Shown: one piece after another, positions 33,641 through 47,176 of the stretch
Layout: every line of letters begins with the position of its first letter
Numbering within the stretch: position 1 is the stretch's first letter
Assembly (NCBI RefSeq): GCF_037176765.1
Contig: NC_090022.1
Location: 84,535,391-84,599,390 of the forward strand
DNA from: Anolis sagrei
Lineage: Eukaryota; Chordata; Lepidosauria; Squamata; Anolidae
DNA length: 64,000 bases
Direction of reading: 5' to 3'
The notes under the pieces: generated by a model
What the model was told of the DNA's origin: nothing
Databases searched by the model: none
What the model saw: the letters and a program-made list of their open reading frames with translations, nothing else
Made by a program: the position numbers and the translations under genes

Positions 33641-34727
33641 TCACTCCTTCCCACCTACTACTAAGGAGGCTGTTCAGGTCCTGAACCGTTGCTTGGCCGC
33701 TGTATCGGACTGGATGAGGGCGAACAAATTGAAATTGAATCCAGATAAGACAGAGGCACTCCTGGTCAGTCGAAAGGCCGAACAGGGTATAGGGTTACAG
33801 CCTGTGTTGGACGGGGTTACACTCCCCCTGAAGACGCAGGTTCGCAGCTTGGGTGTGATCCTGGACTCTTCGCTAAGCTTGGAACCCCAGGTTTCGGCGG
33901 TGTCCAGGGGAGCATTTGCACAACTCAAACTTGTGCGCCAGCTGCGCCCGTACCTTGGGAAGTCTGATTTGGCCACGGTGGTCCACGCTCTGGTTACATC
34001 CCGGATTGATTACTGCAACGCGCTCTACGTGGGGTTGCCCTTGAAGACTGCCCGGAAGCTTCAGATGGTCCAGCGCTCGGCAGCCAGGTTGCTAACGGGA
34101 GCGGCACTCAGGGAGCACACCACTCCTCTGCTGAGCCAGCTCCACTGGCTGCCAATCCGCTACCGGGCACAATTCAAGGTGCTGGCTTTAGCCTATAAAG
34201 CCCTAAACGGTTCTGGCCCCGCTTACCTGTCCGAACGCATCTCCACCTATGAACCGACTAGAACATTAAGATCGTCTGGGGAGGCCCTGCTCTCGATCCC
34301 GCCTGCGTCGCAGGCGCGCTTGGCGGGGACGAGAGACAGGGCCTTCTCAGTGGTGGCCCCTCGGCTATGGAATGCCTTGCCGGCAGACATCAGACAGGCA
34401 CCTTCGTTGCTGACGTTTTGGAGAATGGTCAAGACCTGGCTTTACGAACAAGCGTTTGGCTAAGCAATGCAACTAATCAAGGAAGACGGTAAATGGAACA
34501 TAGGAACGGCACAACGACTATGAGAACGGATCTGATTTCAACTGAGGCGTTATATATGTTGTTTGTTGATTTGTCCTGTCTGATTGTTAATTGTTGTGGA
34601 TCGACGTCGTCGATCCTGTTGTTGTATTGTTGTGTTTTAATTGTACTGTAAACCGCATTGAGTCGCCTGTTAAGGGCTGAAAAATGCGGTATAAAAATGA
34701 AGCAAATAAATAAATAAATAAATAAAA
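33641..34727 (+). mobile_element. L2-clade LINE, 3' part of ORF2 and 3' end
   Basis: The L2 resumes with codons for HSFPPTTKEAVQVLN and continues open through DWMRANKLKLNPDKTEALL, RIDYCNALYVGLP, LHWLPIRYRAQFKVL and RDRAFSVVAPRLWNALP to a TAA at 34461-34463. A short 3'UTR follows, ending 'aaaaatgcggtataaaaatg' and an (AAAT)n tail at about 34704-34727. The two L2 halves lie in the same orientation on either side of the CR1 copy. Confidence 0.92.
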
Positions 34728-34797
34728 AGAAGATGGAGAATGAGAAGGAGAAAGAGGAGGAGAAGGAAAAGGAGAAGGAAAGGGAGAAGGAGAAGTA
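34728..34797. repeat. Purine-rich simple repeat (GGAGAA)n
   Basis: Runs of ggagaa and gaaggag directly follow the L2 tail. Frames read across it are low-complexity artefacts. Confidence 0.85.
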
Positions 34798-36640
34798 GTC
34801 TCTTGCATTTTCCACCCTCTCATTCCCTTGGTAACTTTGCATGTACATTTTCTTTGGCTTCCTAAACTATATTTCTAAATGTATAACTGCCATTTTGAGA
34901 TACTGGAAGGCTAGAGGTGAATGAGCAATTCTTGAAGGGGGACGAAATACTTATCTGGAAGGGCAATGTCTTCATTTGCAATCATCTCCTCCCACACTAC
35001 ACCTCCTGTGTAAGAGCAGTTCTTCTAAAATCTCTTGAAGTCTGGTAAGTCTGAAAGATGAAGCTTCCTTTGTTTGCAAGTCACTAATTAAGATAGAAGA
35101 TGCGGATCCTGACTGATCAACCCACCTCTGAATGATTCTGCTCCACATCAGCCAATGTGCTGATCTCCAAATTGAGTTTTCTATTTGCAAACTGTCCACC
35201 TTCTAATTTCATGAACTATTAGCTATTGCCGATGCCATATTCTTCATTCTAAGTAGAAGATCACAGAAAAAGTGGAGGCAGTGATCAATCTCAGATTTAA
35301 GCAGCCCCCTCTCCAAAATGTGAGACATCTTTAGGCAAAAGCCAATTAAGGGTCACTTGCCCCTGGACATCATGTTTTGATGCAATTCACATTACATTTC
35401 ACAGTATTGAATTTTGTGATGTAGATGACCAAGAGGTGCCATGTAAGTGAAGCCACATTTCTCAAGCCAAAAGTCTGGGTAAAGTTGGCTTCTTCTACTG
35501 CGTTTCTCAAACTGTGTTCTAATATGTGGTTTTCAAATTAGCATAAACTTTTAAAAAAGTTAACGAGATCGTAACACTGAAGGGGGACAACAAGGGTCCT
35601 TTCCCGCTGTCTGTTATCAAGGATCAAGGGGCGTACTGTCTGTTACCAAGGATCTGAGCCACGGCATCATGCAAAACTAACTTTTTAAAGTTTTAACTTA
35701 TTACTCCAATTTACCATACCTTGTTCTACTGCAGAGATTACTCAGATGAAGCATAATAGCACAAGATCTATCATGTACAGATCCATGTAGAACTTTTTCA
35801 CCAGGAAGAAGATATTTCCAAAATAAATCACCAAGAAAGGTTTATTTTCACACAAACACACTTCATTTTTTTGACTATCCATAATTTCACTCTTCTCCAG
35901 AGACTGACATTAAATTGCCTCCACTAAATCAATTCTCGTGGCCTCTAAAATCTAGGCAGAAAGAATCTCAATTCTGCATTTGGATTAAAGAAGAGGAAGG
36001 GTCCTAATGACTCATGAGGATACTGATGGCTCAAAGGTGTCACATATATCATTTGAAAAAGTACACAAGTGAAGGATACAAATTATGGGGTCAATTTCAG
36101 CATATTGCTACAAAATGACAATTAAATCAAGTAAATTGGCTCTGCATAAAATGTTTCATCACAGCATGAAGGCCCTGAAGAGATGGAAGAGGAAAAACAG
36201 GTCTAGCATAGAATAGGATGGAAACAGCTCCTCCTTATACCTTGAGGTGGGCAACATCGAAAGCTGCTGGGTGGCACAATGAACAGTGAGGGGCGATAGG
36301 GCAAATATAGCTCATTAGTATCTGGAGGGACATAGATTCTCCAACCTTGATTTGGATAGAACTGATGAACATTACCAGACTGCTGACTGGAAAGTATAAA
36401 TGCATTCGGGCCTTGTTAGATCACATTAGCCCATTTAACATCATTGGCCACACAGTAAATGTAAGCATTGATGAACCTTTGTGGTGCTTTTGTAAATTAA
36501 TTTGGATGTTTTGTTTTCACGTTTTGTTAGTTATAACTTTCAATAGATTGTGTTTTATTTAAGTTATAGTTGTTATGCTTAAAATGTCTTGCATCTGGGG
36601 TCATTTATTCTGGGTTATTATATGTCTACTTCTTGTCATT
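34798..36640. other. Intergenic, nothing recognised
   Basis: AT-rich, no domain-bearing frame. A short local repeat ('gtctgttatcaaggatc' and 'gtctgttaccaaggatc') lies near 35608-35655. Confidence 0.4.
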
Positions 36641-36654
36641 GAATGTTTGCCTTT

Positions 36655-36745
36655 TTGTTTGCTGGAATCTGCCCTGAGTCCCCCAGGGGAGATAGGGCGG
36701 AATATAAATAAAGATGATGATGATGATTATTATTATTATTATTAT
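36655..36745 (+). mobile_element. L2-like LINE 3' tail with (GAT)n(TTA)n
   Basis: 'tctgccctgagtcccccagg' followed by 'agatagggcggaatataaat' is the standard end of L2-type reptile LINEs. It runs into gatgat and tattat microsatellites. Only the last ~60 bp are recognised; the parent element may extend to the left. Confidence 0.55.
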
Positions 36746-37525
36746 GAAGCACTGAAGCATCATGTTCATGAAGAGCTAAGACAATAACTATACGGATAAT
36801 TTTTTACATAGAGGCCACCATTCATTAGGTGTACTTTGATATCAATTCTAGTGGGATCAGTCCTTTCTTATCTGACGTGGGAGATGTGGGCAGGAAAGGG
36901 ACTATCTGTCTGGGTTGGGGAAAAGAACATGATCTAGAAGAGGGCTTTTAAAACTATCCACTCATGACTCCTTTTCATCCAAGAAATTTTTAATGGCCTC
37001 AAATTTATATGTAGATACTGTACAATAGATATAAAAATGAAACATTGGCTGCTAAAGAATTACTATTTGCAAGTCTTACTAAAGAGGCGTGAAGTACAGC
37101 TGAAGCATTTTTTTTTCAGTCTACTGTACTGCATATTACTGCTAACAGGTTTGTGTAACTGGGTGGCATTCAGAAATCTTTTACTGTTGCCAATTTTTAT
37201 GATCCCAAACACTGAGCTCAAGGGAACCCATTTGGAGTCAAGTATCCACAGTTTAAGAAGCAGTGACCCCAAATATGTGAAACAGTAAATTAATCCCATT
37301 GTCTCAAATAACATATTGTAAATCTGGTAAAACTAGTTAATGGTAATTTCCATTTTTATTGTTTTATGCAGACAATACATATGGAAATGGCTGATGAATT
37401 TTATTGCTGTTATATATCCTTACTGTCTTATTCTGGTTGCAAGTAAATCAAAATTCACAATCTACACAGTATTTCAGAATAATAAAGGCATACAGGAATT
37501 CGTGGAATAGAGTAAAAAATAAGAC
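36746..37525. other. Intergenic, nothing recognised
   Basis: AT-rich sequence between the L2 tail and the inferred end of the SLC36A-like transcript. Confidence 0.35.
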
Positions 37526-37531
37526 TTTATT
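37526..37531 (-). terminator. Candidate poly(A) signal for the SLC36A1-like gene
   Basis: TTTATT on the plus strand is AATAAA on the minus strand, in the context caataaagtcttatttttt, followed by T-rich sequence. It would give a 3'UTR of about 4.4 kb. Other weaker candidates exist nearer the stop. Confidence 0.35.
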
Positions 37532-37928
37532 GAATAAAACATCCAGCAAAATACATGATTCAGGAACAGCACCATTATACACAACATAATTAATTTTCCC
37601 ACTAGGTATGCACAGTAGCAGCAGTACAAAGTATTTGCTTGCAATGTACAAATTTAGGCACAAATAAATACACATTTAGTGATTTAGTGTATACATACAG
37701 ACATACGCAAACACCTTTAACAGCCTTCAAAGTCACTTGTTTAAAAATCATATTGTGGATCATTATTTATTGGGATCCCGCCCCCACTGATTCAAATTAA
37801 TATATATCTACATTTAACTTACCCTACTATTTGTTTGCTTCATTCTGTACAACACATAAAACTAAAAAAAAATTTAAAAAAATATTCTCCTCATTGCAAG
37901 AAGTGACTATCAAACCATTCTTCTAGGT

Positions 37929-38063
37929 CAGTGGTTCTCAACCTCTGGGTCCCCAGGTGTTTTGGTCTACAATTCCCAGAAATCCCAACCAGTTTACCAG
38001 CTGTTAGGATTTCTGGGTGTTGAAGGCCAAAACATCTGGGAACCCACAGATTGAGAACCACTG
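37929..38063. mobile_element. Palindromic hAT-type MITE ('ggttctcaacc' subfamily)
   Basis: Left 'cagtggttctcaacctctgg' mirrors right 'cacagattgagaaccactg'. It lies in the presumed 3'UTR or flank of the SLC36A1-like gene. Confidence 0.8.
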
Positions 38064-40419
38064 CTCTAAGTAATCCATAGGTAAAACCCAAAGATATGAA
38101 TCAAGGGTAGCTTCCTGGGATCTTAGATTGATGCCAAAGAAAGAATTTGCCCATGCAACAGCAGGCTTTCTCATGGGATTTGACAGGAAGGGAAGTATCC
38201 CCATTGCTGCTGTTGTGTAAATACATACCATAGCACAGAGAAACTACATTTTGGGGGGTCCTGTCAAGAGCTGCTGGTGAGGAACCTGATCACTGATTCT
38301 CCTCTTATAGAAATCTACAGGAACAACCAAACTCCACTTTGATTTCATATACATACATTTCATAGTTCAGCCACTGATTTTTTTGAAATAAATAAGTAAA
38401 CCAAGTTCAAAGTATAGATCTGATTTAGAACTGAAATGCCCTTTTACCCATTGGTATATATATATTTTTAAAAACACACAACCACATTAAGTGACTCTCA
38501 TGGAGAGTTCAAAATCAGACTAGTATCTCTGCTAGGCAATAAACTACTTTTAAAAATTATGTCAAGTAGTAGCTTCCTAGAAAATGGGAGATGGTTCTGG
38601 CCTGAACTTTCTTGACTTCAGTTGATAAGTCACAAGAAAGGTAAACAGCATATACCAGAATTCTGCCTGTTCAAAAAATTGGGTATGTTCCATGCAAATA
38701 AGTAAAATGCAGCTCCACCTTCCCTAATATGCTGAAGTGCATTTATCATCATGTTTGGCCATTGACATGCTGGCTGGGGTGATGGGAATGTAGGCTAAAA
38801 CATGAGGAGTGTGCCAGACCAGGAGAAAGCTGGTCTATTGAAAACGAATCTTGTCAAGAAAGAGTGAGTGAGTGCGTGAGGGAGGGAGGAAGAAAGACTT
38901 CGTAACCCACAAACCCATTAAAGTCAGCAACATTAACAAAACCTATGAAGGTTAGCTCATCAGCTACCATCCTAATGATACAAGTCACAATTAGCAAAAC
39001 TCCTGATAGTGATATTATATGTGAGGGTCCCCCCCCCAACTCCATTAAACATTCATGAATGTTAAAGCAGTTAATTATGTAGGAGTCAAGTGCAACTTTC
39101 TCACCAAAAGATGAGGCTTTAAGCAGTATAAAACCAAGTTTTTTTTAAAAAAATGTGTCATTACAGAAACATTGCAAATGAGAAACTGAGATAAATATTT
39201 CAAAAACAATGATACATTTGGCTTTGTTTCTCAAAGCAGCATTAAATAAATGTGCAACCAATATTCATGACTCTGAGCATTATGGCAGAAAATTAGCGAA
39301 GATAGCTCCTTAGGAGAGATGGAAAGTTAGCCAAGATAAAGGGGATGCCCTCAAAAGTACTACAAAAACTTCCAACCATTGGAACTTCTGTAGAATGAAA
39401 ATGGGAAGAGTTCTAACTTCAAAATTGTAAAACTGCATTCTTTTCCAGTAGTTTTTTAAAATGAGCAAAACCAGTTCTATGGCATGCATTAACTGAAAAA
39501 GCTAAATGTATATCAGAACGAAAGAAGGACACAAACAAGCATCTGTAATTATTATTTTGCCAACCTGTTTATGTGTCTCCTCTTCAACTTGTTTCTACAT
39601 CCCCTTTTTGCAACTGGTGCTGTCCTTTATCAAGTCATGGATCCCATTACAACTGAAATCCAGGAAGGAAGTGGGAAAAAAGGGTTTGACAAACTACTTA
39701 CTCTATTCTGTCCCAACAGATTTTAAGTGATACTGAGTCACTCACAAAAAGGAGTGAAGGAAGCAGAGTGTAGGAAAGTAACTTTAGGGACAACTGCCAA
39801 CTTTCCTAACTAGCTATCACATTTGCTGGGGGACTTTGAAAATTGTATCTAGAAAAAAAGAAAGTTTTCTTAGCTCCAGTGAGAAGTTTCTGCTTTCAAC
39901 CAATTCCATTTCATCTACTCTAATTCCTACTTAAAACTGTGCCATTGAAGTTGTATAAAGTATCTTATAAAAATCTTGCACCGTTACCACAGGACTAACT
40001 AAAAATCTACCTAGTGACAGAACATGGCTCCATTCTGATCTGAAAATTTGAATAATTTTGACAAATGTTCCTGCATGAAACTGAAGAGACAGTGAACTGA
40101 ATGAGTCAATTCCTTTTTAAAATGTACTTATAATCTACTGTTTTCCTTGCCATGCAGAAAGAGGAATATTTTCTAATGAAATCCGGCATACCTCAATGGA
40201 TATATTTGTAGCTTTGGGGTAATGAGAAAGTAGATAAGAAATAAAGTTCAATTTCTCTTGATATCAGTATCAATGTCAAGAAATGGAGTGAAGTGGATCA
40301 AACATCATGATTACATTTTTACAAAAGCAAGAGTACATCAAAACAGACAAAAACTGTTCACAGATTGCTCACACTTACCCAAAAGTACCCAGATCAAAAC
40401 CATTATAGGGGCAATGTAT
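38064..40419 (-). other. Possible 3'UTR of the SLC36A1-like gene
   Basis: No coding evidence. A purine-rich gagtgagtgagtg tract lies near 38863-38890 and a short C-run near 39029. Assignment as 3'UTR is inferred only from position downstream of the stop on the minus strand. Confidence 0.3.
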
Positions 40420-40636
40420 TGTCGAAAGCTTTCATGGCCGGAATCACTGCATTGTTGTAGGTTTTTCGGGCTGTATGGCCATATTCTAGAAGCATTCTCT
40501 CCTGACGTTTCGCCTGCATCTATGGCAGACATTCTCACAACCTCTGAAGGATGCCTGCCATAGATGCAGGTGAAACGTCAGGAGAGAATGCTTCTAGAAC
40601 ATGGCCATACAGCCCAAAAAATCTACAGCAATCCAT
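40420..40636. mobile_element. Penelope-like element end fragments, head-to-head palindrome
   Basis: Left arm 'gtcgaaagctttcatggccg' to 'gcctgcatctatggcagaca', right arm 'gcctgccatagatgcaggtg' to 'cagcaatcca'. The arms are inverted copies around a centre with 'ctcacaacctctgaagg'. Same terminal region as 24822-25046. Confidence 0.7.
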
Positions 40637-41988
40637 TATAGGGGTGCTTTGTTGAAGAAAAAGCAGGAGTTACTTTTGAATAGACATGATAACTGCCCTA
40701 TAATTAATTCTTGCCAAGTCCTAAATTTAGGAGAAAATAAAGTGGGTCTGGAAAGTTCTTTACCTCGTTTTGCTTTTCATCCCAGGCTGCTTATGAGAAC
40801 TTGGCTTCTTTATGATAGGGCCCTATAACCTGCAGCTGGAATTCCCTTTGCTCTCCTGTCATTCCCAAGGTACCCTAAAAATCCAAGGTACCCCCAATTC
40901 AGAGAAATTTGGTAAATGAATACACAGCAAATCTGCTCAGGGCAAAGCTATTCTACAAGCAATTGCTGTACAGCAAGCACAATGCCAGTACAGATTATGA
41001 AGGCTAACTCATATCAGCAAAGGAGAAGGGAAGGTCCAATACCTTTTTCTACATATATTTAATATTTATCTGCTTGATTGAGTCACGAGACGGTAGTTTA
41101 AAATTAGTTACCAATATTCCCTCTGAATATACCACCATAAATAAAATCCCCTGCATCTAAAATTACTTCCATAACCCACACCCAAGTCTTGCATTTGCAC
41201 ATATGTTTCTTCCAAGGTACCCAGTAACCAACTTTTTGACAGGGTCTATGTGAGAAAGTGCTTGATTTAGCAAAACAAACTTTGCTCTCTATGTCTTCTG
41301 AAAACAGTCCAATCAATGTTGGCCTGAGCATTGCTCCTGATATCATTGTGTTAATATGCACACAAACACAGAGAAGAGGTATGACAGAAAATAAAGAAGA
41401 GGATACCCACACTGTGGCATCGGTTAAAACATAACTGTAAACAGGCTCCCATTTACCGCTCTCCTATATCTTGCCCAAGTTACACACCATTTTCTTTGAA
41501 AAACAGAAACATTTGCATGAGAACGTCAATAGATTCGTAGTCCTTGCTGTCACCTTTAAGCAAACAGATGTGCTTCAAAAGTGCAACCAAAAAGGAAGTG
41601 GTGGTATTTCTTCTTAATTTCCCAAACATGTACTGGTCCAGATTCAGAAAGATGTAGTGTGGAGTTAAACCCAAGGTTCTTGTACATCATTCCTTGCCTA
41701 AAAGGCAACATTGTAACATCCCATTCTAATGTCCCATTCTAATCAAAGGTCAGCCTTTAAACTATGAAAGCTCTCAAACAATAGCAGACTCATAAATGAA
41801 GAATCAAAGACACACAATAGATGCAAGTGCTATCCTTTTCACTGCATCCATGCCCCTTCAGCTGCAAATAGACATACTTGGGAAGCAAGAAGGAGGAAGG
41901 AATCCCTGCAGTTTCTACAAGAGGAAACCAGGACTTACTGAAACGTTCATGACAGACTGGGAGTAGAAGCTGTGGCAGGTTAAAAGTG
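40637..41988 (-). other. Probable 3'UTR of the SLC36A1-like gene
   Basis: AT-rich sequence immediately downstream of the minus-strand stop codon. No other feature recognised. Confidence 0.4.
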
Positions 41989-42318
<330 letters not shown>

Positions 42319-42354
42319 CTAATACTACAGGTTGTTAGAGTAGTGCTAAACACC

Positions 42355-42450
42355 CACTGAGGTTTGATTCCAGGACCACCCCATCTCAACAATAAAATCC
42401 ATGGATGCTCAAGTCTTATTATATACTACTGCATAGTAAAATGGATCCCC
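42355..42450. mobile_element. Tigger-like MITE fragment
   Basis: 'ggtttgattccaggacc' and 'atccatggatgctcaagtct' followed by 'catagtaaaatgg' match the inside of the element at 5704-5904. Both ends are missing or decayed. In the SLC36A1-like intron. Confidence 0.5.
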
Positions 42451-44679
42451 AGAGCTGCTGAAGTCTACCAGCCATCACTCTGCTTGACCATGTTGCAACA
42501 TTTTAAATAGATAAGCCCAACCTGGATCTAAGAGTCACCTTTATATATCTAAGGGAAAGGAAACCCCTTCGAGCTTGGGACTTCCAGTTCAGCAGCCGCA
42601 CAGCATTACTGCTTACAGAGGCACTTCATGAAACCTTTGTGTTGATGACTCTTGTGCACTGTGTGTCTTTGAAGGTTGTGCAAAATGAGCTCTTTTTTTC
42701 CTGCTACTTGGGTGCCCAGAAGCCAAAAAGACCCAGGAAAATACCAGAGAGTACAACATCCTAAGAGCAGTTCAGCCAAGTTGTCTTGCTAAACAAAAAA
42801 GAGCATGGTGCAGAGTTACTCTGCTCTGAACTTCAGATATTAGGTTTGGAAGAATTATCTAGTCCCTGGGCAGATGAGAGACCAGACCCTTGCACTGGGA
42901 TGGACTGGATTGAGCAGCTGACTAAAATTGAGGCTAAGGGGGCTAGTTTCCATTCAGGGAAAAAGCCAGACGATCGTCCGCAGAGGTTTAGCAGTGGGAG
43001 AAAGCCTGATTAGGAGTAAGTGACATCTTTTCCAGTCACTTTCCCTGGGAACCACAGGCAAGAAGCTCTTATACAAGCCTCTTGAGACCTGCTCGTTCCA
43101 TCAGCAAGAGAGTCACAATGTGGCTCAAGCACAACCAGAGTAATTTCTAGTTGCATTATGGAAATCCCAAGTCTTGTGAAACTGTGCTGAGGGACAAGTA
43201 GCTGACACTTGAGTTCTCCAAGTCTTAAATCATGACGGAAGCACGGAGATGCCCCGCTGCCTCCAGAGGACCAAGAACAGAAGAGAGTGCTCTAATCTGA
43301 AACTCAATTATCCTCTCCAATTTGGAAGGTGGCTGTTTCCCTGTTCTTCCATGAAATTAGATAGATTGCCAGGAAAAGGTTTATCAATACAAATCTCTGC
43401 AGAATTCCAAACAAGAAACTATATATGGACCGTCTTCTCAGAAATATGTTTCCCTTGACTTCATTTCACATTAGGATGGCTGAGCTGCCAACCACAGAAT
43501 TATACTGAAATGGTGCCACATGATTCTGCTTGTTCAGGGATTTTTCTCTTATGTCTCTCTATTTAAGGTAGCAATATAAGGAATGCATTTCTAGTCCCAA
43601 ATTGCCCATCTGTTCTCGTACCACTATACTTTGATTATTGGTTGTCCTACATCCAATATAGTGCTGCAGTGTGAGAGCTTTTTAATACTGGCAAGCATCT
43701 TCCCTTTATCCTTGTTTAGTCGGAGTATACTCAATTTTAAATACCCACAGAAAAGATAGCTGTTTACTCTTTTTTCCAAGTGATAACTACTATATTTTTA
43801 TGTATGTTTGGTATAGGAGCTCTTATTTATTATCTTTTCAAACTAAACTGTTTTAAATCATTGTAGAGTAAACTGATTAAAATAAATTACCAAGAGATAT
43901 GTACATGCAAGCAACCAGTCAGTCAGTAAGAAACTGTCATGTAGTGAATCAGAGCTCCCTTAGCCCAATAATATCTACATTGGCAACAGATCTCCAAAAT
44001 CTCACTATATCTCCAAACTCTGAAGTGAGAATATGTTCTTTCCCTTTCTTTGCTGCCTGAAATGCAGCAATTTGAGAATATCAGAGATCACACAGACAAA
44101 TTCTACATTTTCACACAGTTACAATATGTTTCAGTACAGCACTTTGTTCATCCTCTTTTGTGGGACAGTATTGTGAATTTACACAAAACTGTGATTTCCT
44201 TACTCATTTTAAATAAGTACAAGGTTATGCATACTTCTTACCTTCTAAAAGCATAAAATTGCACACTTTTTGCTGCTATAGCATTGAGGAGGACTTAGAA
44301 GGGGGAAATGCAAAAACAGACAGCAGGCCACAGGAGATGCACATGTGTAGAGAAGTAGTACATTCATACTATAGATTCAGAGAAGTAGTACATTCATTCT
44401 TATATGAATGAGTGTTTAATTGTGATGAAATAGCTTGGGTATAATTAACTTTTCCCTGAAGAATAGCATACTGGAACTCAGAACAATCTAGGGCAGTTGA
44501 TTGTAAGGGAATGAAAATCAAGCAGAAAGGAGAAATGCGTTTGGTGGGTTGTTTCCCATACAAATACAGTATTATCATGTCTGACTCTCTGTGGCAGGTA
44601 ATATAGGTCATTGCATCCATTCTGGGCAGTTCACCTCCACAGCTATCTGATCCACAGGCTCTGTAACACCACACTATTA
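42451..44679 (-). other. SLC36A1-like intron, nothing recognised
   Basis: Intron sequence between the last two coding exons. Short frames lack splice context or domains. A short tandem word ('agagaagtagtacattcat') occurs twice near 44350-44400. Confidence 0.45.
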
Positions 44680-44875
44680 TAAAGCTTTGATTTCCCCTTA
44701 TATGTCATGGTTCAATGAAATCCTGTGATCTTCACCTTAGGGGTGGGCATTTAGCATTCTCTGCCAGAAACATCTAAGTATGTCACCCATCTGCAAGTCC
44801 CATAATTTCACAGAATGGAACCATGACAGTTAAAGTGGAATCAGAGTGATTTTCTTGGGTAGTATGAAAGAACCC
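44680..44875. mobile_element. hAT-type MITE, decayed
   Basis: 'catggttcaatgaaatcctg' on the left is mirrored by 'aatggaaccatgacagttaa' on the right. Same family as 10143-10370. Confidence 0.5.
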
Positions 44876-46822
44876 TAGGGCCCATCCTACCCACGTCTTT
44901 CTCCACTGGTACAGGAAATCCCTAAAGGATAGCAGAATTTTGCATAGTTGTCTATAAACAGATAGTGAGACACCCCTGAAAAAAAAATAACCCAGAGAAT
45001 GTTGCCATGATGTGAATGCTTGGTGCATGTCACCATACCCAATTAAGCTGAATAACGGGGGAAAGACAGAATGCAGTATCAGGAGACTACTCAAGCTTAG
45101 AAGAAAAGACATTAAGTGGTCAATTCATGGGTGGAAACTAGTCCAAAATGCAGTTTGAGCAAAGAGAGTCCCTCCCACCTTCCTTCCTTCCACAGTCTCA
45201 CTCAAGGGAGATAACAGGGAGCCCTGCATTATAAACCAAAGACACAAACTATTTTTTAAAGTGTACACAGTGGGAAAGAAATCAGAGGAGAAGTGCTGAG
45301 GCAATTAGTTGAGAGGCAAACACTTGAGAAAAACTAGTCTGAACAGTATCCCTGCTTTTAATGGGAGCTATTTTAATGGGAGCAATCTAAAATTAAATTG
45401 AACATACTGGCATCAGAGCTGTTATGAGGTCAGAGATGTTTTTCTGGAGCACGGGAGAGTCCTACTAAGAAAGTTGGGCCACAGAAGTTAAGCTGAAGTG
45501 CTGAACCTAAGGTAAGGGAAGCAAAGGGTTTGGGTGCTCAAAGAGAGCTGGTAAGGGACAGTACATCTGAAGAGTCCAAAAGGACACCAGTGAAGAAATG
45601 TTACAAGGAGGAGAAAGGGAGAAGCACACAGAGAGCATTGGACTGTGATTCTGGAAGCCAAAGCCATAGACCCCCCCTTGGGCAACCTTGGGCTTAATGC
45701 TCTCTTCCTTGGCCTCAGAGAAAGGCAAAGACAAGTCCTTTCTGAACAAATCTTACCAAGGAAACCATGTGATAGATGTGATTGCCTTAGCACCATCATG
45801 AATCAGAAGACACACAACTGCAACACCAACACATATATACAAACACTTGTGAAGAACTTTTTTCCCTGTCATCTTACCAATGTGAACACAAGTGACTTCA
45901 TTTCAATTTGAAAACTATATGGAGTTGGGCCTTGCGAGATGGAAATAGATGAGGGACCACTAGGGATGCTCTGGAAGAGCTAGGAAAGGATTCTGCCTGA
46001 AACCCTGGAGGTCTGTTATAAAATCAGAAATGACAAGACTAGGCTTCAGGGACCAGTGGTCTGACAATAAGTTAAATTTATATACACTGCCTTGGGTTTG
46101 CTTGTGGATGAGGGGTACTTCATAGATTCGAAAATAAAATAAAGTGGAAGGAAACATGCATACACACAGAAGTCTGAGAACTCAAAACTCTTCTCCTGTT
46201 TTACTGAGAGAGAAAGGAAGAAGGTAGAAAACACTTCAGTGAGTTCAGAATTGTTTTGCTAACTGCATATGAAAACCCAGAGCTTAATGAGATGACACCA
46301 GATTGAAGTACCTAAAAATTCTATTGGAGCAGCATATCACTATCTGCATTCATGATTCTTTAGGGAAAGAGGGAGAACTTGTTTGTACATCGCAGAAATG
46401 TTATTACAGTACGACATTGTACCTAAGGGGCAAGTACTTGCAGTTTCATCTACCCATGTCTCACAAAATATGTCCTCTATAGAAATGAAATACTTCCAGA
46501 GTAACCATAGAATCACACTGGCAAATATCTAGAGAGGATACCTCTTTACCAATTTTCAAGGTTCTCCAGGAAGACTCCCGGTAATTTCCAGAATCTCCCA
46601 ATTAGAATTTGTTGGAAAACACCAACTTTCACTTCATATATAACACCAATTATAATAGCACTTTGTATATAACACCACATATAACACCACTGGAGAAGAA
46701 CAGTAGTCCTACACCAAACATGCCCACAAGCCTTCTGTGATGTAATAACACAGTCAGAACTAACCAGCAGTTACTCATTATTGCTAGATCCTGATTCTAC
46801 TACACCCTAGATTGTTTCTACA
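44876..46822 (-). other. SLC36A1-like intron, nothing recognised
   Basis: AT-rich intron sequence. No supported gene; open frames are short and domainless. Confidence 0.4.
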
Positions 46823-47176
46823 CCCTAGATCAGAGGTCCCCATACTAAGGCCCGGGGGCCAGATATGGCCCTTCAAGGTCATTTACTTGGCCCTCACTCG
46901 GGGTCAACCTAAGTCTGAAACGACTTGAAAGCACACAAAAACAACAACAATCCTATCTCTTCAGCCAAAAGCAGGCCCACACTTCCCATTACAATACTAT
47001 TAAGTTTATATTTGTTAAAATTGTTCTTCATTTTAATTATTGTATTGTTTTTAGGTGGTGTTTTTTTTGCACTACAAATAAGATATGTGCAGTGTGCATA
47101 GGAATTCATTCATGTTTTTTTTTCAAAATAGAATCTGGCCCTCTGTTTTAAAAGTTGGAGGATCCCAGCCCTAGAT
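46823..47176. mobile_element. hAT (Charlie-like) element with perfect 8-bp target duplication
   Basis: The element is 46831-47168 (338 bp), flanked by ccctagat at 46823-46830 and 47169-47176. It starts cagaggtccccatactaagg and ends, in reverse complement, ctgggatcctccaactttta. It includes 'gcactacaaataagatatgt', typical of this MITE family. No transposase. In the SLC36A1-like intron. Confidence 0.85.

Noticed and set aside
34477-34848. Ser/Phe-rich minus-strand frame
   Set aside because: Read from a purine-rich simple repeat next to the L2 tail.
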